From positions 1 through 11,295 of the forward strand of contig JAYUHM010000174.1 of NCBI GenBank assembly GCA_043766985.1: a stretch of DNA of 11,295 nt. Direction: 5' to 3'. Both the position numbers and the translations under genes were made by a program. The notes under the pieces were generated by a model that worked only from the letters and a program-made list of their open reading frames with translations, ran no database searches and had not been told where the DNA came from. Within the stretch, counting starts at the first letter, position 1, and the number at the start of each line of letters is the position of its first letter. Below are positions 1 to 6,867 of this stretch, one piece after another. This stretch comes from JAAFIP01 sp043766985 (GTDB taxonomy: Bacteria > Pseudomonadota > Gammaproteobacteria > Burkholderiales > Burkholderiaceae_C).

Positions 1-2
1 TC

Positions 3-131
3 AACGCCTAGCCAATTTTGGAGCTCCTGTGGAGTGAACTGGACTCGGCTAAATCGTTCTGCCGCCCAGACTCCTAGGCCGCAACGGGGGACAGCCGCGT
101 AGCCGTACACACCAAGCGCCAGGGCGTACAC
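3..131 (-). CDS. Possible partial ORF running off the left edge, unknown product
   Basis: Reading the minus strand, one frame stays open from a TGA at 135-137 to the window edge. A GTG at 129-131 could start it, 11 bases after the stop of the membrane hydroxylase gene. The 43 visible residues begin MYALALGVYGYAAVPRCGLG and continue with WAAERFSRVQFTPQELQNWL. The other two minus frames have stops near 8-10 and 49-51. The composition looks protein-like, but I recognise no family. There is no good ribosome binding site; the bases just before the GTG form a short palindrome (AGATC-CT-GATCT). It could be a genuine gene continuing left or a chance open frame in GC-rich DNA. Confidence 0.25.
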   Translation of the reverse strand, partial: MYALALGVYGYAAVPRCGLGVWAAERFSRVQFTPQELQNWLGV

Positions 132-142
132 AGATCAGGATC

Positions 143-1354
143 TCACGGCTTCAGCCGAAAAAACTCTTGGTTGTACTGCGCCAAGCTAATCCACTGCGAT
201 AGCGGCGAGACTACCGCAGCTATCGCTAACAGGGCAAACAAAACCAAGGCCACAGCGACCGACACCCGGCGCTGCAACAGCGCACCCTGCACCCACAGCG
301 TAGCGCCCAACAGCACGACACCCCAAGCCCAGCCTTGCACTGGCATGCGGTCTGCAAACCACAGAAAAAGCCCTACGCATTGCAGCATGGCCAGCAGCAC
401 GGCGGAGGCCAGCGCTTGCGCCGCGCGCGATGCAGGCACCTCAAACTTGTGGCTCGCATCCTGGCTAGAAAACGCGGGTTTGGGAAAGCGGGCCTCTACA
501 TCCGCAGGTCGCCAACCAGGCGGTTTGTAGAACACGCGCAGTTTGTCTGCAAAGCTTCGCGCATACCACGCATCCTTTAGCATGCTGGCGTACCCCTCCA
601 GGTTGGCCCATAGCGGGTCCCATGATTGCAGCGGTGAGCGGGTGCCGTAGACGCAGGGTTCTTGCAGATCTTCGTCTTTGAAGCTGCCAAACATGCGGTC
701 CCACACCATCCAGATGCCGCCGTAGTTTTTGTCCAGGTACGCGTCATTCACGGCATGGTGTACACGGTGATTCGATGGCGAGCAAAACCAGCGGTCGAAC
801 CAACCCAGCTTGGGCACCAGCTCGGTGTGCACCCAAAACTGGTAGAGCAAGTCGACCAGCGCCACCACGACAAACACGGTGGGCGGCACGCCTGCCAGCG
901 CCATGGGAATGTAGAACACCCAGTCCAGCAGTGCGCCGCTACTGGTTTGGCGCAGCGCGGTGGACAGGTTGTAGTCTTGGCTTTGGTGGTGCACCACGTG
1001 CGCCGCCCAAAAGATAGCGGTCTGGTGGCCTGCGCGGTGCAGCCAGTAGTAGCACAGATCGTAGAACACCAAGGCCAGGCACCAGCCATACCACGTGTTC
1101 CAAAACGCTTTGGCGGCCTCTGGCGGTACCAGGCTGACTGAGGCGTAGAGGTAGGTGTAGGCACCCAAGCGCAGCAGACGTGTAAATACGGCGGTGAACT
1201 CGCTCATCATGCCCAGGCTCAGGCTGTTGATGGCGTCGGCCAGGCGGTAGGTGCACTTGCCTTGGCCTTGGCGCGCTAGGCGCCAGCCCCATGCCAGCTC
1301 GATGGCCATGAGAAGGATGAAAACTGGCGTAGCGTAGACGATGACTTGGCCCAT
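143..1354 (-). CDS. Sterol desaturase/fatty acid hydroxylase family protein, alkylglycerol monooxygenase (AGMO/TMEM195)-like
   Basis: A 403-residue integral membrane di-iron hydroxylase. All three histidine boxes are visible: H106-RAG-H110, H119-VV-H122-H123 and H196-RV-H199-H200. Further marks shared, from memory, with animal alkylglycerol monooxygenase are LYQFWVHTE (residues 170-178), SNHRVHH, DKNYGG, WDRMFGSF and a KPPGW segment. AGMO cleaves ether lipids using tetrahydrobiopterin. Hydrophobic stretches lie near residues 4-22, 88-103 and 142-172, with more in the C-terminal quarter (about 313-385). The ATG at 1354 is preceded by a GGGG-containing stretch and sits 19 bases after the stop of the upstream PLP enzyme gene, so the two are probably co-transcribed. 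The family call is secure. The AGMO subtype is inferred, and the substrate (ether lipid, sterol-like lipid or carotenoid) cannot be read from the sequence. Confidence 0.88.
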   Translation of the reverse strand: MGQVIVYATPVFILLMAIELAWGWRLARQGQGKCTYRLADAINSLSLGMMSEFTAVFTRLLRLGAYTYLYASVSLVPPEAAKAFWNTWYGWCLALVFYDLCYYWLHRAGHQTAIFWAAHVVHHQSQDYNLSTALRQTSSGALLDWVFYIPMALAGVPPTVFVVVALVDLLYQFWVHTELVPKLGWFDRWFCSPSNHRVHHAVNDAYLDKNYGGIWMVWDRMFGSFKDEDLQEPCVYGTRSPLQSWDPLWANLEGYASMLKDAWYARSFADKLRVFYKPPGWRPADVEARFPKPAFSSQDASHKFEVPASRAAQALASAVLLAMLQCVGLFLWFADRMPVQGWAWGVVLLGATLWVQGALLQRRVSVAVALVLFALLAIAAVVSPLSQWISLAQYNQEFFRLKP

Positions 1355-1373
1355 CGCCCCATTTTGGCGAGAT

Positions 1374-2546
1374 TCAGGTCAGTGCACCTCTAGCATCAAC
1401 CCTGATAATTTGCTCCACCACGCCGTCCATCAGGCCGCCGCGTACGCCTACCATGTGGTTATGCAGGTTGACCGTGGGGTCGCAGTGGCCGGGGACGAGC
1501 CATACGGTGTCCCCCAGCTCGGGCAGGTGCGTGCCGTGCAAAATGCCGTGCTCGTCGCCGCCATTGCTAAACACCCAGTCGGCCCGGTGACCTGCCCATA
1601 CCAGCGGCAGGCCCGAGTCGATGGCGTGACTTTTGTGGCCTGCGTCGACGATGGCGCGTGGATTGGGGCCAGTGTCGTTGCGGCTCATCACCTGGGATTT
1701 GACAAACAAGGCGTGCTCAAACTGCGGCTGGTGCGGGTCGGCCTCGTTGGCGGCGTAGTCAGCGTCCATAAACAAATACGAGCCCGCTTGCAGCTCGCCG
1801 TACACGCCGCTGCTGGCCTCATGGCTAAAGGTGCCGCTGCCTGCGCCGGTCACCAGGGGCACGGCAAAGCCTGCAGCTTCAATGGCCGCTTTGGTGCGCT
1901 TGACATCTAGCACCACTTGCGCAATGGCTTGGCGCCGCTCGCTGGCGCTGCGCAGGTGCTGCGCGCGGCCATGGTAGGCCTGCAAGCCTGCAAAGTGCAG
2001 GTTGGGGTACTGCGCAATGGCGCGCACCAAGGGCAGCGCAGCGTCGCCGGGAGGCACACCGCAGCGGCCATGGCCCACGTCAATCTCTACGTACACGTCC
2101 ATGCGCGAAGCGGCCTGCGCGTCGGTGCCATGGGTGCGCATGGCATGGGCCAGGCGCTCTATGCCCAGCAAACTGTCTACGGCGACAGAAATATGGCCAT
2201 TTTTAACCGCCAGCCCTTTGTTTAAAAGTGCCAGCAGCTCACATTTTTGCAGTGACACCACCTCGTTGCTGACATACACATTGGTCACGCCCGCCGCTAC
2301 CAAGGCCGCCGCCTCGGACGGTTTTTGCACGCACACCCCCACCGCACCGGCCTGCATTTGGCGCAGCGCCAGCGCCGCCGACTTGTGCATCTTGGCGTGG
2401 GGCCGCAGGCGCACACCGTGCTGGGTGGCAAAGGCCTGCATGCGCTGCAGGTTGCGCTCCATCGCGTCCAGGTCGATCACCAGTGCCGGCGTGTCGATGG
2501 CCTGCACGCTTTGGCCAACAAGAGGGGCGCTAGGCTGTGGTTTCAT
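1374..2546 (-). CDS. DSD1-type PLP enzyme, probable D-threonine aldolase / 3-hydroxy-D-aspartate aldolase
   Basis: A 390-residue protein of the alanine-racemase-N (TIM barrel) plus D-serine-dehydratase-like C-terminal family. The N-terminal IDTPALVIDLDAMERN (residues 17-32) and RPHAKMHK (48-55) are diagnostic; Lys52 is the expected Schiff-base lysine for pyridoxal phosphate. Near the C-terminus, PGHCDPT (352-358) gives His354-x-Asp356. This fits the divalent-metal pair of D-threonine aldolases (His-x-Asp) better than the His-x-Cys zinc pair of D-serine dehydratase. An aldolase splitting D-beta-hydroxy amino acids into glycine or similar plus an aldehyde is therefore favoured; substrate identity is inferred. 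The start overlaps the 3' end of the histidine phosphatase gene by 17 bases and has no clear Shine-Dalgarno of its own, suggesting translational coupling. Residues 98-112 are encoded by repeat copy E. Confidence 0.85.
   Translation of the reverse strand: MKPQPSAPLVGQSVQAIDTPALVIDLDAMERNLQRMQAFATQHGVRLRPHAKMHKSAALALRQMQAGAVGVCVQKPSEAAALVAAGVTNVYVSNEVVSLQKCELLALLNKGLAVKNGHISVAVDSLLGIERLAHAMRTHGTDAQAASRMDVYVEIDVGHGRCGVPPGDAALPLVRAIAQYPNLHFAGLQAYHGRAQHLRSASERRQAIAQVVLDVKRTKAAIEAAGFAVPLVTGAGSGTFSHEASSGVYGELQAGSYLFMDADYAANEADPHQPQFEHALFVKSQVMSRNDTGPNPRAIVDAGHKSHAIDSGLPLVWAGHRADWVFSNGGDEHGILHGTHLPELGDTVWLVPGHCDPTVNLHNHMVGVRGGLMDGVVEQIIRVDARGALT
2212..2253 (-). repeat. Interspersed repeat copy E, inside the PLP enzyme gene
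   Basis: The minus strand shows ACT-N10-GAGCTG-N18-GGGCT, the same spacing as four other copies in the window. It is AT-rich (runs of A and T) compared with its GC-rich surroundings. It is read in sense and encodes residues 98-112 (SLQKCELLALLNKGL) of the D-threonine-aldolase-like protein. It is more diverged from copy A (about 24 of 40 aligned bases) than copy B is. Confidence 0.55.
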
Positions 2547-3192
2547 CGCGGGTGGCGTCTAGCTGGGGGTCAAAAATGGCGTTGTCGATGTGGGAGGTGT
2601 CGGCCCAGCCCACCAGGCTCAGGTGTTCGCCGTTCCATAGCAGGCGGTTGATAGAGGCGTTGCGCAGGTCCCAGGTGCGGGCGGCCTGAATCTCCAGGCC
2701 GGCTGCGGCGCGGTACAGCACGTCCATCACGCCACCGTGGCTGACGATGGCGATGTGCTTGCCAACGTGGGCCTGTGCCAGGGCGCGAATGCAGTGGATG
2801 ACGCGCTCTCGCAGTTGCAGCAAGGACTCCCCGCCGGGGGGCGCAAAGTCGGGCATACGCTTGCGCCACAGCAGGGCTTGCTCGGGCAGCGCGGCTTCTA
2901 TCTCGGCAAAGGTTTTGCCTTGAAATTCGCCAAAGCCGCGCTCGCGCAAGGCTTCGTCGGTTTGTACTATCAGGCCGTGGGGCTTGGCCACCGACAGCGC
3001 CGTGTCATAGGCGCGCCACAGGTCGCTGCTGTAGACCACGTCAATATCGTCGCCGGCCAGCGCCGCGCCTGTGCGCTCGGCTTGCCAGCGGCCCCTGGCG
3101 TTCAGGCCAATATCCAGCTGGCCCTGGATGCGGGTGTCCACGTTCCAGGCGGTTTCACCGTGGCGGATGGCGGTAATGCGGGTGATATTCAT
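2530..3192 (-). CDS. Histidine phosphatase family protein (phosphoglycerate-mutase-like / GpmB-CobC type)
   Basis: A 220-residue cytosolic branch-1 histidine phosphatase. The N-terminal IRHGET (residues 9-14) carries the catalytic His11, which is phosphorylated during catalysis. Other family marks are the YSSDLWRA segment (arginine contacting phosphate), the ERGFGEFQG glutamate region and the C-terminal IVSHGGVMDVLYR histidine. Length is normal for the family. The substrate could be a sugar phosphate, a nucleotide-loop intermediate or a phospho-metabolite, and cannot be chosen from the sequence. The ATG at 3192 follows an AAGAG-like Shine-Dalgarno. Upstream, the 64-base gap to the lipoprotein gene is almost entirely repeat copy A. 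Its 3' end overlaps the start of the PLP enzyme gene. Confidence 0.88.
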   Translation of the reverse strand: MNITRITAIRHGETAWNVDTRIQGQLDIGLNARGRWQAERTGAALAGDDIDVVYSSDLWRAYDTALSVAKPHGLIVQTDEALRERGFGEFQGKTFAEIEAALPEQALLWRKRMPDFAPPGGESLLQLRERVIHCIRALAQAHVGKHIAIVSHGGVMDVLYRAAAGLEIQAARTWDLRNASINRLLWNGEHLSLVGWADTSHIDNAIFDPQLDATRDETTA

Positions 3193-3193
3193 T

Positions 3194-3256
3194 GCTCTTA
3201 AATTAATAGCTGCTTGTGCTATATTCTATTGGGCTGGTGGCCTAAAAGGCAACTAA
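3194..3256 (+). repeat. Interspersed repeat copy A, intergenic
   Basis: Plus strand GCT-N10-TAGCTG-N18-GGGCT (core 3194-3235), with the similarity to copy B continuing to 3256. Positions 3203-3256 match 3894-3947 (copy B) at 45 of 54 bases without gaps and in the same orientation. It ends immediately before the lipoprotein stop codon (TAA, 3257-3259 complement) and nearly fills the gap to the phosphatase start. A small hairpin, GCCT-AAA-AGGC, lies at 3240-3250. Confidence 0.85.
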
Positions 3257-4006
3257 TTAGCGGGGGATTTCAACATTCACGCGCCGCGGGCCTGCAGGCG
3301 GCGCCGGAAAGCCTTGCAGCGCTGCGTCAAACATGGCGGGGAGCAGGGCCAGGGTGTCGGCCCAAGGGCCTTCGTGGCGGGCGTGGGTTTCAAACACCAC
3401 CTTGTTGCTGGCGGTATCGCGCAGCACCAGCGATACCTCGCGCAGGTAGTTGGGCGGCGGCGGCATGTACAGCAGCGGGTAGCCAAACTGCCCGTACACA
3501 TGCCCGTAGCCACGCCGGCCCACCAAAAACGGCCCGCTGCCAATGCCCACATAGCCGCCAAAGCGCGGGCCAAAGTCGTCCCACGGGGAGTAGTTAACGC
3601 TTTGCACACTGATGCCCATTTGCACGCTGTAGCGCGCAGGCGGGCTGCCCGGTGCGTCGCCCACGCGCTGCAGGCCCACTTTAGCCAACGAAGCCTGGGC
3701 AATGGCCTCCAGCTGGTCTTGGCCTTGCGGGTTGGTTTGCTGGGAGGGCAGGCGTTCAAAGCGGTAGCTGCTGCCCGCAGGCACGGCGCTCAGGGCAGAG
3801 AATGTGCTCACGTCGTTGTCGATCAAACGCACGCTGGCGCAGCCGGTAAGTTGCAACAGCGCCGCCATCGACAGCATGCACAGCGCTGCATATTTAATAG
3901 CAGCTTGTGCTACATTCCATTGGGCTAGTACCCTTAAATGCAACTTAAAACTGGCCAAAGCACTAGTCAAAGCGGATAACGTTCGCAGCGGGTGCAAAGC
4001 TTTCAT
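3257..4006 (-). CDS. DUF4136-like lipoprotein with an extended signal region
   Basis: A 249-residue predicted lipoprotein. The lipobox LTGC puts the lipidated Cys at residue 56, followed by a secreted part rich in Gly/Tyr/Pro (a GGYVGIGSGPFLVG stretch and LLYMPPPPNYLREV). This resembles DUF4136-type outer-membrane-associated proteins of unknown function. The chosen ATG at 4006 has AAAGGG 7 bases upstream, inside the ttcA coding region, and overlaps ttcA by 44 bases. A TTG at 4012 is possible but less likely. Residues 20-41 are encoded antisense by repeat copy B, which makes the pre-Cys region 55 residues long. Removing it would leave a conventional signal peptide (basic MKALHPLRT n-region, hydrophobic AALCMLSMAALLQL). 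Repeat copies A and B bracket the gene as direct repeats. Confidence 0.7.
   Translation of the reverse strand: MKALHPLRTLSALTSALASFKLHLRVLAQWNVAQAAIKYAALCMLSMAALLQLTGCASVRLIDNDVSTFSALSAVPAGSSYRFERLPSQQTNPQGQDQLEAIAQASLAKVGLQRVGDAPGSPPARYSVQMGISVQSVNYSPWDDFGPRFGGYVGIGSGPFLVGRRGYGHVYGQFGYPLLYMPPPPNYLREVSLVLRDTASNKVVFETHARHEGPWADTLALLPAMFDAALQGFPAPPAGPRRVNVEIPR
3885..3947 (+). repeat. Interspersed repeat copy B, within the lipoprotein signal region
   Basis: Plus strand GCT-N10-TAGCAG-N18-GGGCT (core 3885-3926), with similarity to copy A extending to 3947 (45 of 54 identical over 3894-3947). It is antisense to the lipoprotein gene and encodes about residues 20-41 of its pre-lipidation region. 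It lies just downstream of the ttcA stop codon (3963-3965 complement). Confidence 0.85.
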
Positions 4007-4901
4007 GGTCAAACCCTTTGTCGCCCAGTGCGTCGGGCGTGCCGGTGGCCTTCAGGCCTTTAAAGTCGTGTAGCTTGGTGTCCATCAAATGCGAGGGCAC
4101 TACGTTTTGCAGGGCGTGCAGCATGTTGTCCAGCCTGCCCGGGTGCTTGGTTTGCCACTCGCGCAGCATGATGCCGGCCTGCTTGCGCTGCAGGTTCTCC
4201 TGGCTGCCGCACAGGGTGCAGGGGATGATGGGGTACTGCTGCAGCGTGGCCCATTTCACCAGGTCGCGCTCGTCCACGTAGGCCAGCGGACGGATGACGA
4301 TGTGCTCGCCGTTGTCGCTTTGCAGCTTGGGCGGCATGCCCTTGAGCTTGCCACCAAAAAACATGTTCAGCAGCAAGGTTTGCAGCATGTCGTCGCGGTG
4401 GTGGCCCAGGGCGATTTTGGTGCAACCCAGCTCTTTGGCCACGCGGTACAAAATGCCCCGGCGCAGGCGGCTGCACAGGCTGCACATGGTCTTGCCTTCA
4501 GGTATTTTGTCTTTAACAATGCTGTAGGTGTCCTGGTTTTCGATATGGAACTTGACCCCCCGCTTTTCCAGATAGGCCGGCAGTATCCCGGCCGGAAAGC
4601 CGGGCTGCTTTTGGTCCAGGTTCACCGCAATCAGCTCAAAATCTATGGGCGCGCGCTCTTGCAGTTTCAGCAAAATGTCCAGCAGGGCGTAGCTGTCTTT
4701 GCCACCCGACAGGCACACCATCACCTTGTCGCCCTGCTCGATCATGTTGTAGTCGACAATGGCTTTGCCTACCTCGCGGCACAGGCGCTTTTCCAGTTTT
4801 TTATGGTCTACCGAGGCGCGCGGGGGCGTGCCCGGCAGGGGGTGTGCAGTGGGGGTGGCTTCGGCGGCCAGCCAAGCTTGGGGTTCGGTCGGTGCGTTCA
4901 T
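3963..4901 (-). CDS. ttcA: tRNA 2-thiocytidine(32) synthetase TtcA
   Basis: A 312-residue cytosolic PP-loop ATPase with an iron-sulfur cluster that thiolates cytidine 32 of tRNA. The ATP-binding SGGKDS sits at residues 65-70. The cluster cysteines are C140 and C143 (CSLC) and C228 or C231 (CTLC), in the expected TtcA arrangement. LGHHRDD (165-171) and IRPLAYVDERDLV are also typical. I chose the ATG at 4901 because the family begins near here; the frame stays open upstream to a GTG-like start at 4976 whose extra 25 residues look non-homologous. The first 40 residues (rich in Ala, Pro and Thr) are a poorly conserved leader. The gene is divergent from the receptor gene across about 200 bases and overlaps the downstream lipoprotein gene by 44 bases. 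Confidence 0.95.
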   Translation of the reverse strand: MNAPTEPQAWLAAEATPTAHPLPGTPPRASVDHKKLEKRLCREVGKAIVDYNMIEQGDKVMVCLSGGKDSYALLDILLKLQERAPIDFELIAVNLDQKQPGFPAGILPAYLEKRGVKFHIENQDTYSIVKDKIPEGKTMCSLCSRLRRGILYRVAKELGCTKIALGHHRDDMLQTLLLNMFFGGKLKGMPPKLQSDNGEHIVIRPLAYVDERDLVKWATLQQYPIIPCTLCGSQENLQRKQAGIMLREWQTKHPGRLDNMLHALQNVVPSHLMDTKLHDFKGLKATGTPDALGDKGFDHESFAPAANVIRFD

Positions 4902-5033
4902 AACCGTATTGTCCCATTTGTGGCCGGGCTGGGTGTAAGCAAGCCTTCTTCGACTATCGACCGGGTGCGGCACCATGTGTGCAATTTCGCACCGATATGT
5001 GGCTGCACGCCACGGTGGCGACGGTAAGTCAGA

Positions 5034-5060
5034 TTAACTTAAGGGGGCGTTTATTACAAT
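5034..5060 (+). promoter_or_regulatory. Weak candidate promoter for the 7TMR-DISM receptor gene
   Basis: In the 200-base divergent gap between ttcA and the receptor gene, TACAAT at 5055-5060 resembles a sigma-70 -10 box. A poor -35 candidate (TTAACT, 5034-5039) lies 15 bases upstream, which is a short spacing. It is one of the few AT-rich patches in the gap. Positions and spacing are by eye only. Confidence 0.25.
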
Positions 5061-5101
5061 GCCCGTTGCCACATTTTTGGCTAATCCGGTGTACGTGTTC
5101 C

Positions 5102-6853
5102 ATGCGCCTTTTTTGGCTTTTGGCCTGTTTTGTAATTAGTCTATGGCTACAGCCTGCCGCTGCGTCCGCCGTGGATGCATCTATCCCCATTACGTCTTTG
5201 GGCAACCGGCCCGCAAGCCTGACGGTAGACCAAGCCGCCGCGCTACCTGCCAGCCAGCGCACCCCTTTTGACCAAGACGCCGCCCACCCGGCCGACTGGA
5301 ACCAGCCGCTATGGCTGCATTTTCGTCTGCTGTCTGACCACGCCACTGCCGCCCCCGGCTGGACACTGGAGCTGGACAGACCCTATGTAGACCGCGCCGA
5401 GTTTTATGCACGTACACCCCAAGGTGATTGGCAAATGCAGGTCGCTGGCGACTGGATACCGCATGGGCAATGGCCCCTGCGCAGCCTGAACCCGCAGTTT
5501 CGCGTTCCGTTCTTGCAGGCTGGGGTTAACGACTTTTACCTGCGCGTCAGCAACGAAACCCCGTTGCATATGGCTGTCAAAGTACGACGCACCGAAGACA
5601 TGCAAACCGAAAGCCAGCACACGTTTTTGCTGGCTGGCATGCTATTGGGCCTGATGGCTTTGATGTTTACCCTCAGCAGCCTGATGGCCCTGGCCCACCG
5701 CGACGCCACCTATGCCTGGTATGCGCTGTATGTAGGCCTGGGGTTTTTTGCCTCTGCCACTTACGTGGGCATTAGCCACTACGCGTTTTGGCCCGGTGCG
5801 GCGCAGTGGGCCTATACCGAGCGCTGGGGCACAGACGGCGTTATCATTCTGCTGATGGCAGCCTTGGCTGCCCAAACGCAGTTTTGCCGCGCGCTGTTTT
5901 TGTCATCCGTGGCCAGCAAGTGGGTGCAGCACGGCATCAGCACCATTCTTGTCCTCAATATTGTGGCTATTGGTCTGTATTTTGCGCCCGTAGCGCTGGC
6001 TACGCGCCAGGCGTTGTTCATTGCGGTCAACATGGCGCACGCGGTGCTGGTGGCCGGTATCGTGCTGAACGCCATGCGCCAACGCAGCTTTATCGCAAGG
6101 CTGTGGTGCCTGGCTTACGGCCCCTTGTTGCTGGTATTGACACTGACCGTGCTGGACACTTTTGGCTGGCGCGCCGTGCCCTGGCTACCGTATAACGCGC
6201 CGCTGTACGCGCTGATTTTTGAAATGCCCGTGCTGCTGGTTGCACTGCATTTGCACGCCAAGGCCCAGCACACCCGGGAGGTGCGCGACAGCACCTTGGC
6301 CGGCACCGATCCTTTGACCGGCTTTTTGGCGTCGGATTTTTTCCACGCCAAGGCCTCGCAGATGTGGAAGAGGGGCAAGCGCCATTACGGTGACATGGCC
6401 GTGGCGTATGTAGAGGCTACGGCCGATGAGCGGCAACCCGTGCTGCACACTGTTCGCTTGTTGCGCACGGTGGTACGTGCCACTGACATCGTGGCCCACG
6501 TGGAGACAAACCGCTTTGCCATCCTGATGCCCGGCATGTCCGTGGGCGACAATCTGTCCAACCGGCTGTCGCGTTTGGTGGCTTTGGGCCGCATGACAGA
6601 CACAGACCACCCCGACTCCGGCCCGGTGCGCTTTCGCATCGTAGCCAGCAGCTTGGGCAGTTATTCGGGCACCTGGCCAGCGCTGCATGCCGAATTGCTC
6701 GAAAAATTCAGGCTGCCCACGGGCTGGGGACGACGCCCTATTCGCTTTGTCAAAGAACAAAGCTCCGAAAAGTTTGAAGACTTCTGGCAGCGCGCGGTGG
6801 CGGCGTCTGCGCCCAAGCCAGCGGCCGCTGAACGGTCGCCGTCTCAGGTGTAA
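5102..6853 (+). CDS. 7TMR-DISM receptor with degenerate GGDEF domain
   Basis: A 583-residue membrane signalling protein. Residues 1-23 form a signal peptide (MRLFWLLACFVISLWLQPAA, then ASA). Residues about 30-170 form a periplasmic 7TMR-DISM extracellular type-2-like beta domain (WNQPLWLHFRL, LELDRPYVDRAEFY, FYLRVSNETPLHM). Residues about 172-385 hold seven hydrophobic segments. Residues about 397-550 are GGDEF-like: TDPLTG (402-407) is intact, but the active-site loop reads ETNRF (468-472) where GGDEF should be, and the N-terminal metal-binding Asp region is also lost. It should not make c-di-GMP; it may bind a ligand or a partner instead. The ATG at 5102 was chosen for the signal peptide; the frame is open upstream to 4979. 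It converges with the BLUF gene across 14 bases. Confidence 0.85.
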   Translation: MRLFWLLACFVISLWLQPAAASAVDASIPITSLGNRPASLTVDQAAALPASQRTPFDQDAAHPADWNQPLWLHFRLLSDHATAAPGWTLELDRPYVDRAEFYARTPQGDWQMQVAGDWIPHGQWPLRSLNPQFRVPFLQAGVNDFYLRVSNETPLHMAVKVRRTEDMQTESQHTFLLAGMLLGLMALMFTLSSLMALAHRDATYAWYALYVGLGFFASATYVGISHYAFWPGAAQWAYTERWGTDGVIILLMAALAAQTQFCRALFLSSVASKWVQHGISTILVLNIVAIGLYFAPVALATRQALFIAVNMAHAVLVAGIVLNAMRQRSFIARLWCLAYGPLLLVLTLTVLDTFGWRAVPWLPYNAPLYALIFEMPVLLVALHLHAKAQHTREVRDSTLAGTDPLTGFLASDFFHAKASQMWKRGKRHYGDMAVAYVEATADERQPVLHTVRLLRTVVRATDIVAHVETNRFAILMPGMSVGDNLSNRLSRLVALGRMTDTDHPDSGPVRFRIVASSLGSYSGTWPALHAELLEKFRLPTGWGRRPIRFVKEQSSEKFEDFWQRAVAASAPKPAAAERSPSQV

Positions 6854-6867
6854 CGGCTCTGCGCGGT

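Noticed and set aside
147..158. CGGCT-TC-AGCCG palindrome at the end of the hydroxylase gene, considered as a terminator
   Set aside because: It lies within the last codons, has a 2-base loop, and lacks a T tail in the gene's direction.
662..1141. A 159-codon plus-strand frame antisense to the membrane hydroxylase
   Set aside because: The opposite strand encodes all three histidine boxes; the plus-strand translation is His/Val/Gln-rich shadow sequence.
1355..1372. Small hairpin TCGCC...GGCGA between the PLP enzyme stop and hydroxylase start, considered as a terminator
   Set aside because: Only 5 base pairs and no T run in the direction of transcription; more likely incidental.
4089..5027. 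A 312-codon plus-strand open frame antisense to ttcA
   Set aside because: It lies opposite a gene with complete catalytic and cluster motifs, its translation is Gln/Val/His-rich without domains, and such antisense frames are expected in GC-rich coding DNA.
4979..5101. Upstream extension of the receptor frame to 4979
   Set aside because: It adds 41 residues before an obvious signal peptide, overlaps the region opposite the ttcA start, and has no support as protein sequence.
6185..6760. A 191-codon minus-strand frame antisense to the receptor's degenerate GGDEF region
   Set aside because: No recognisable domain and no ribosome binding site; the plus strand carries a coherent receptor architecture.
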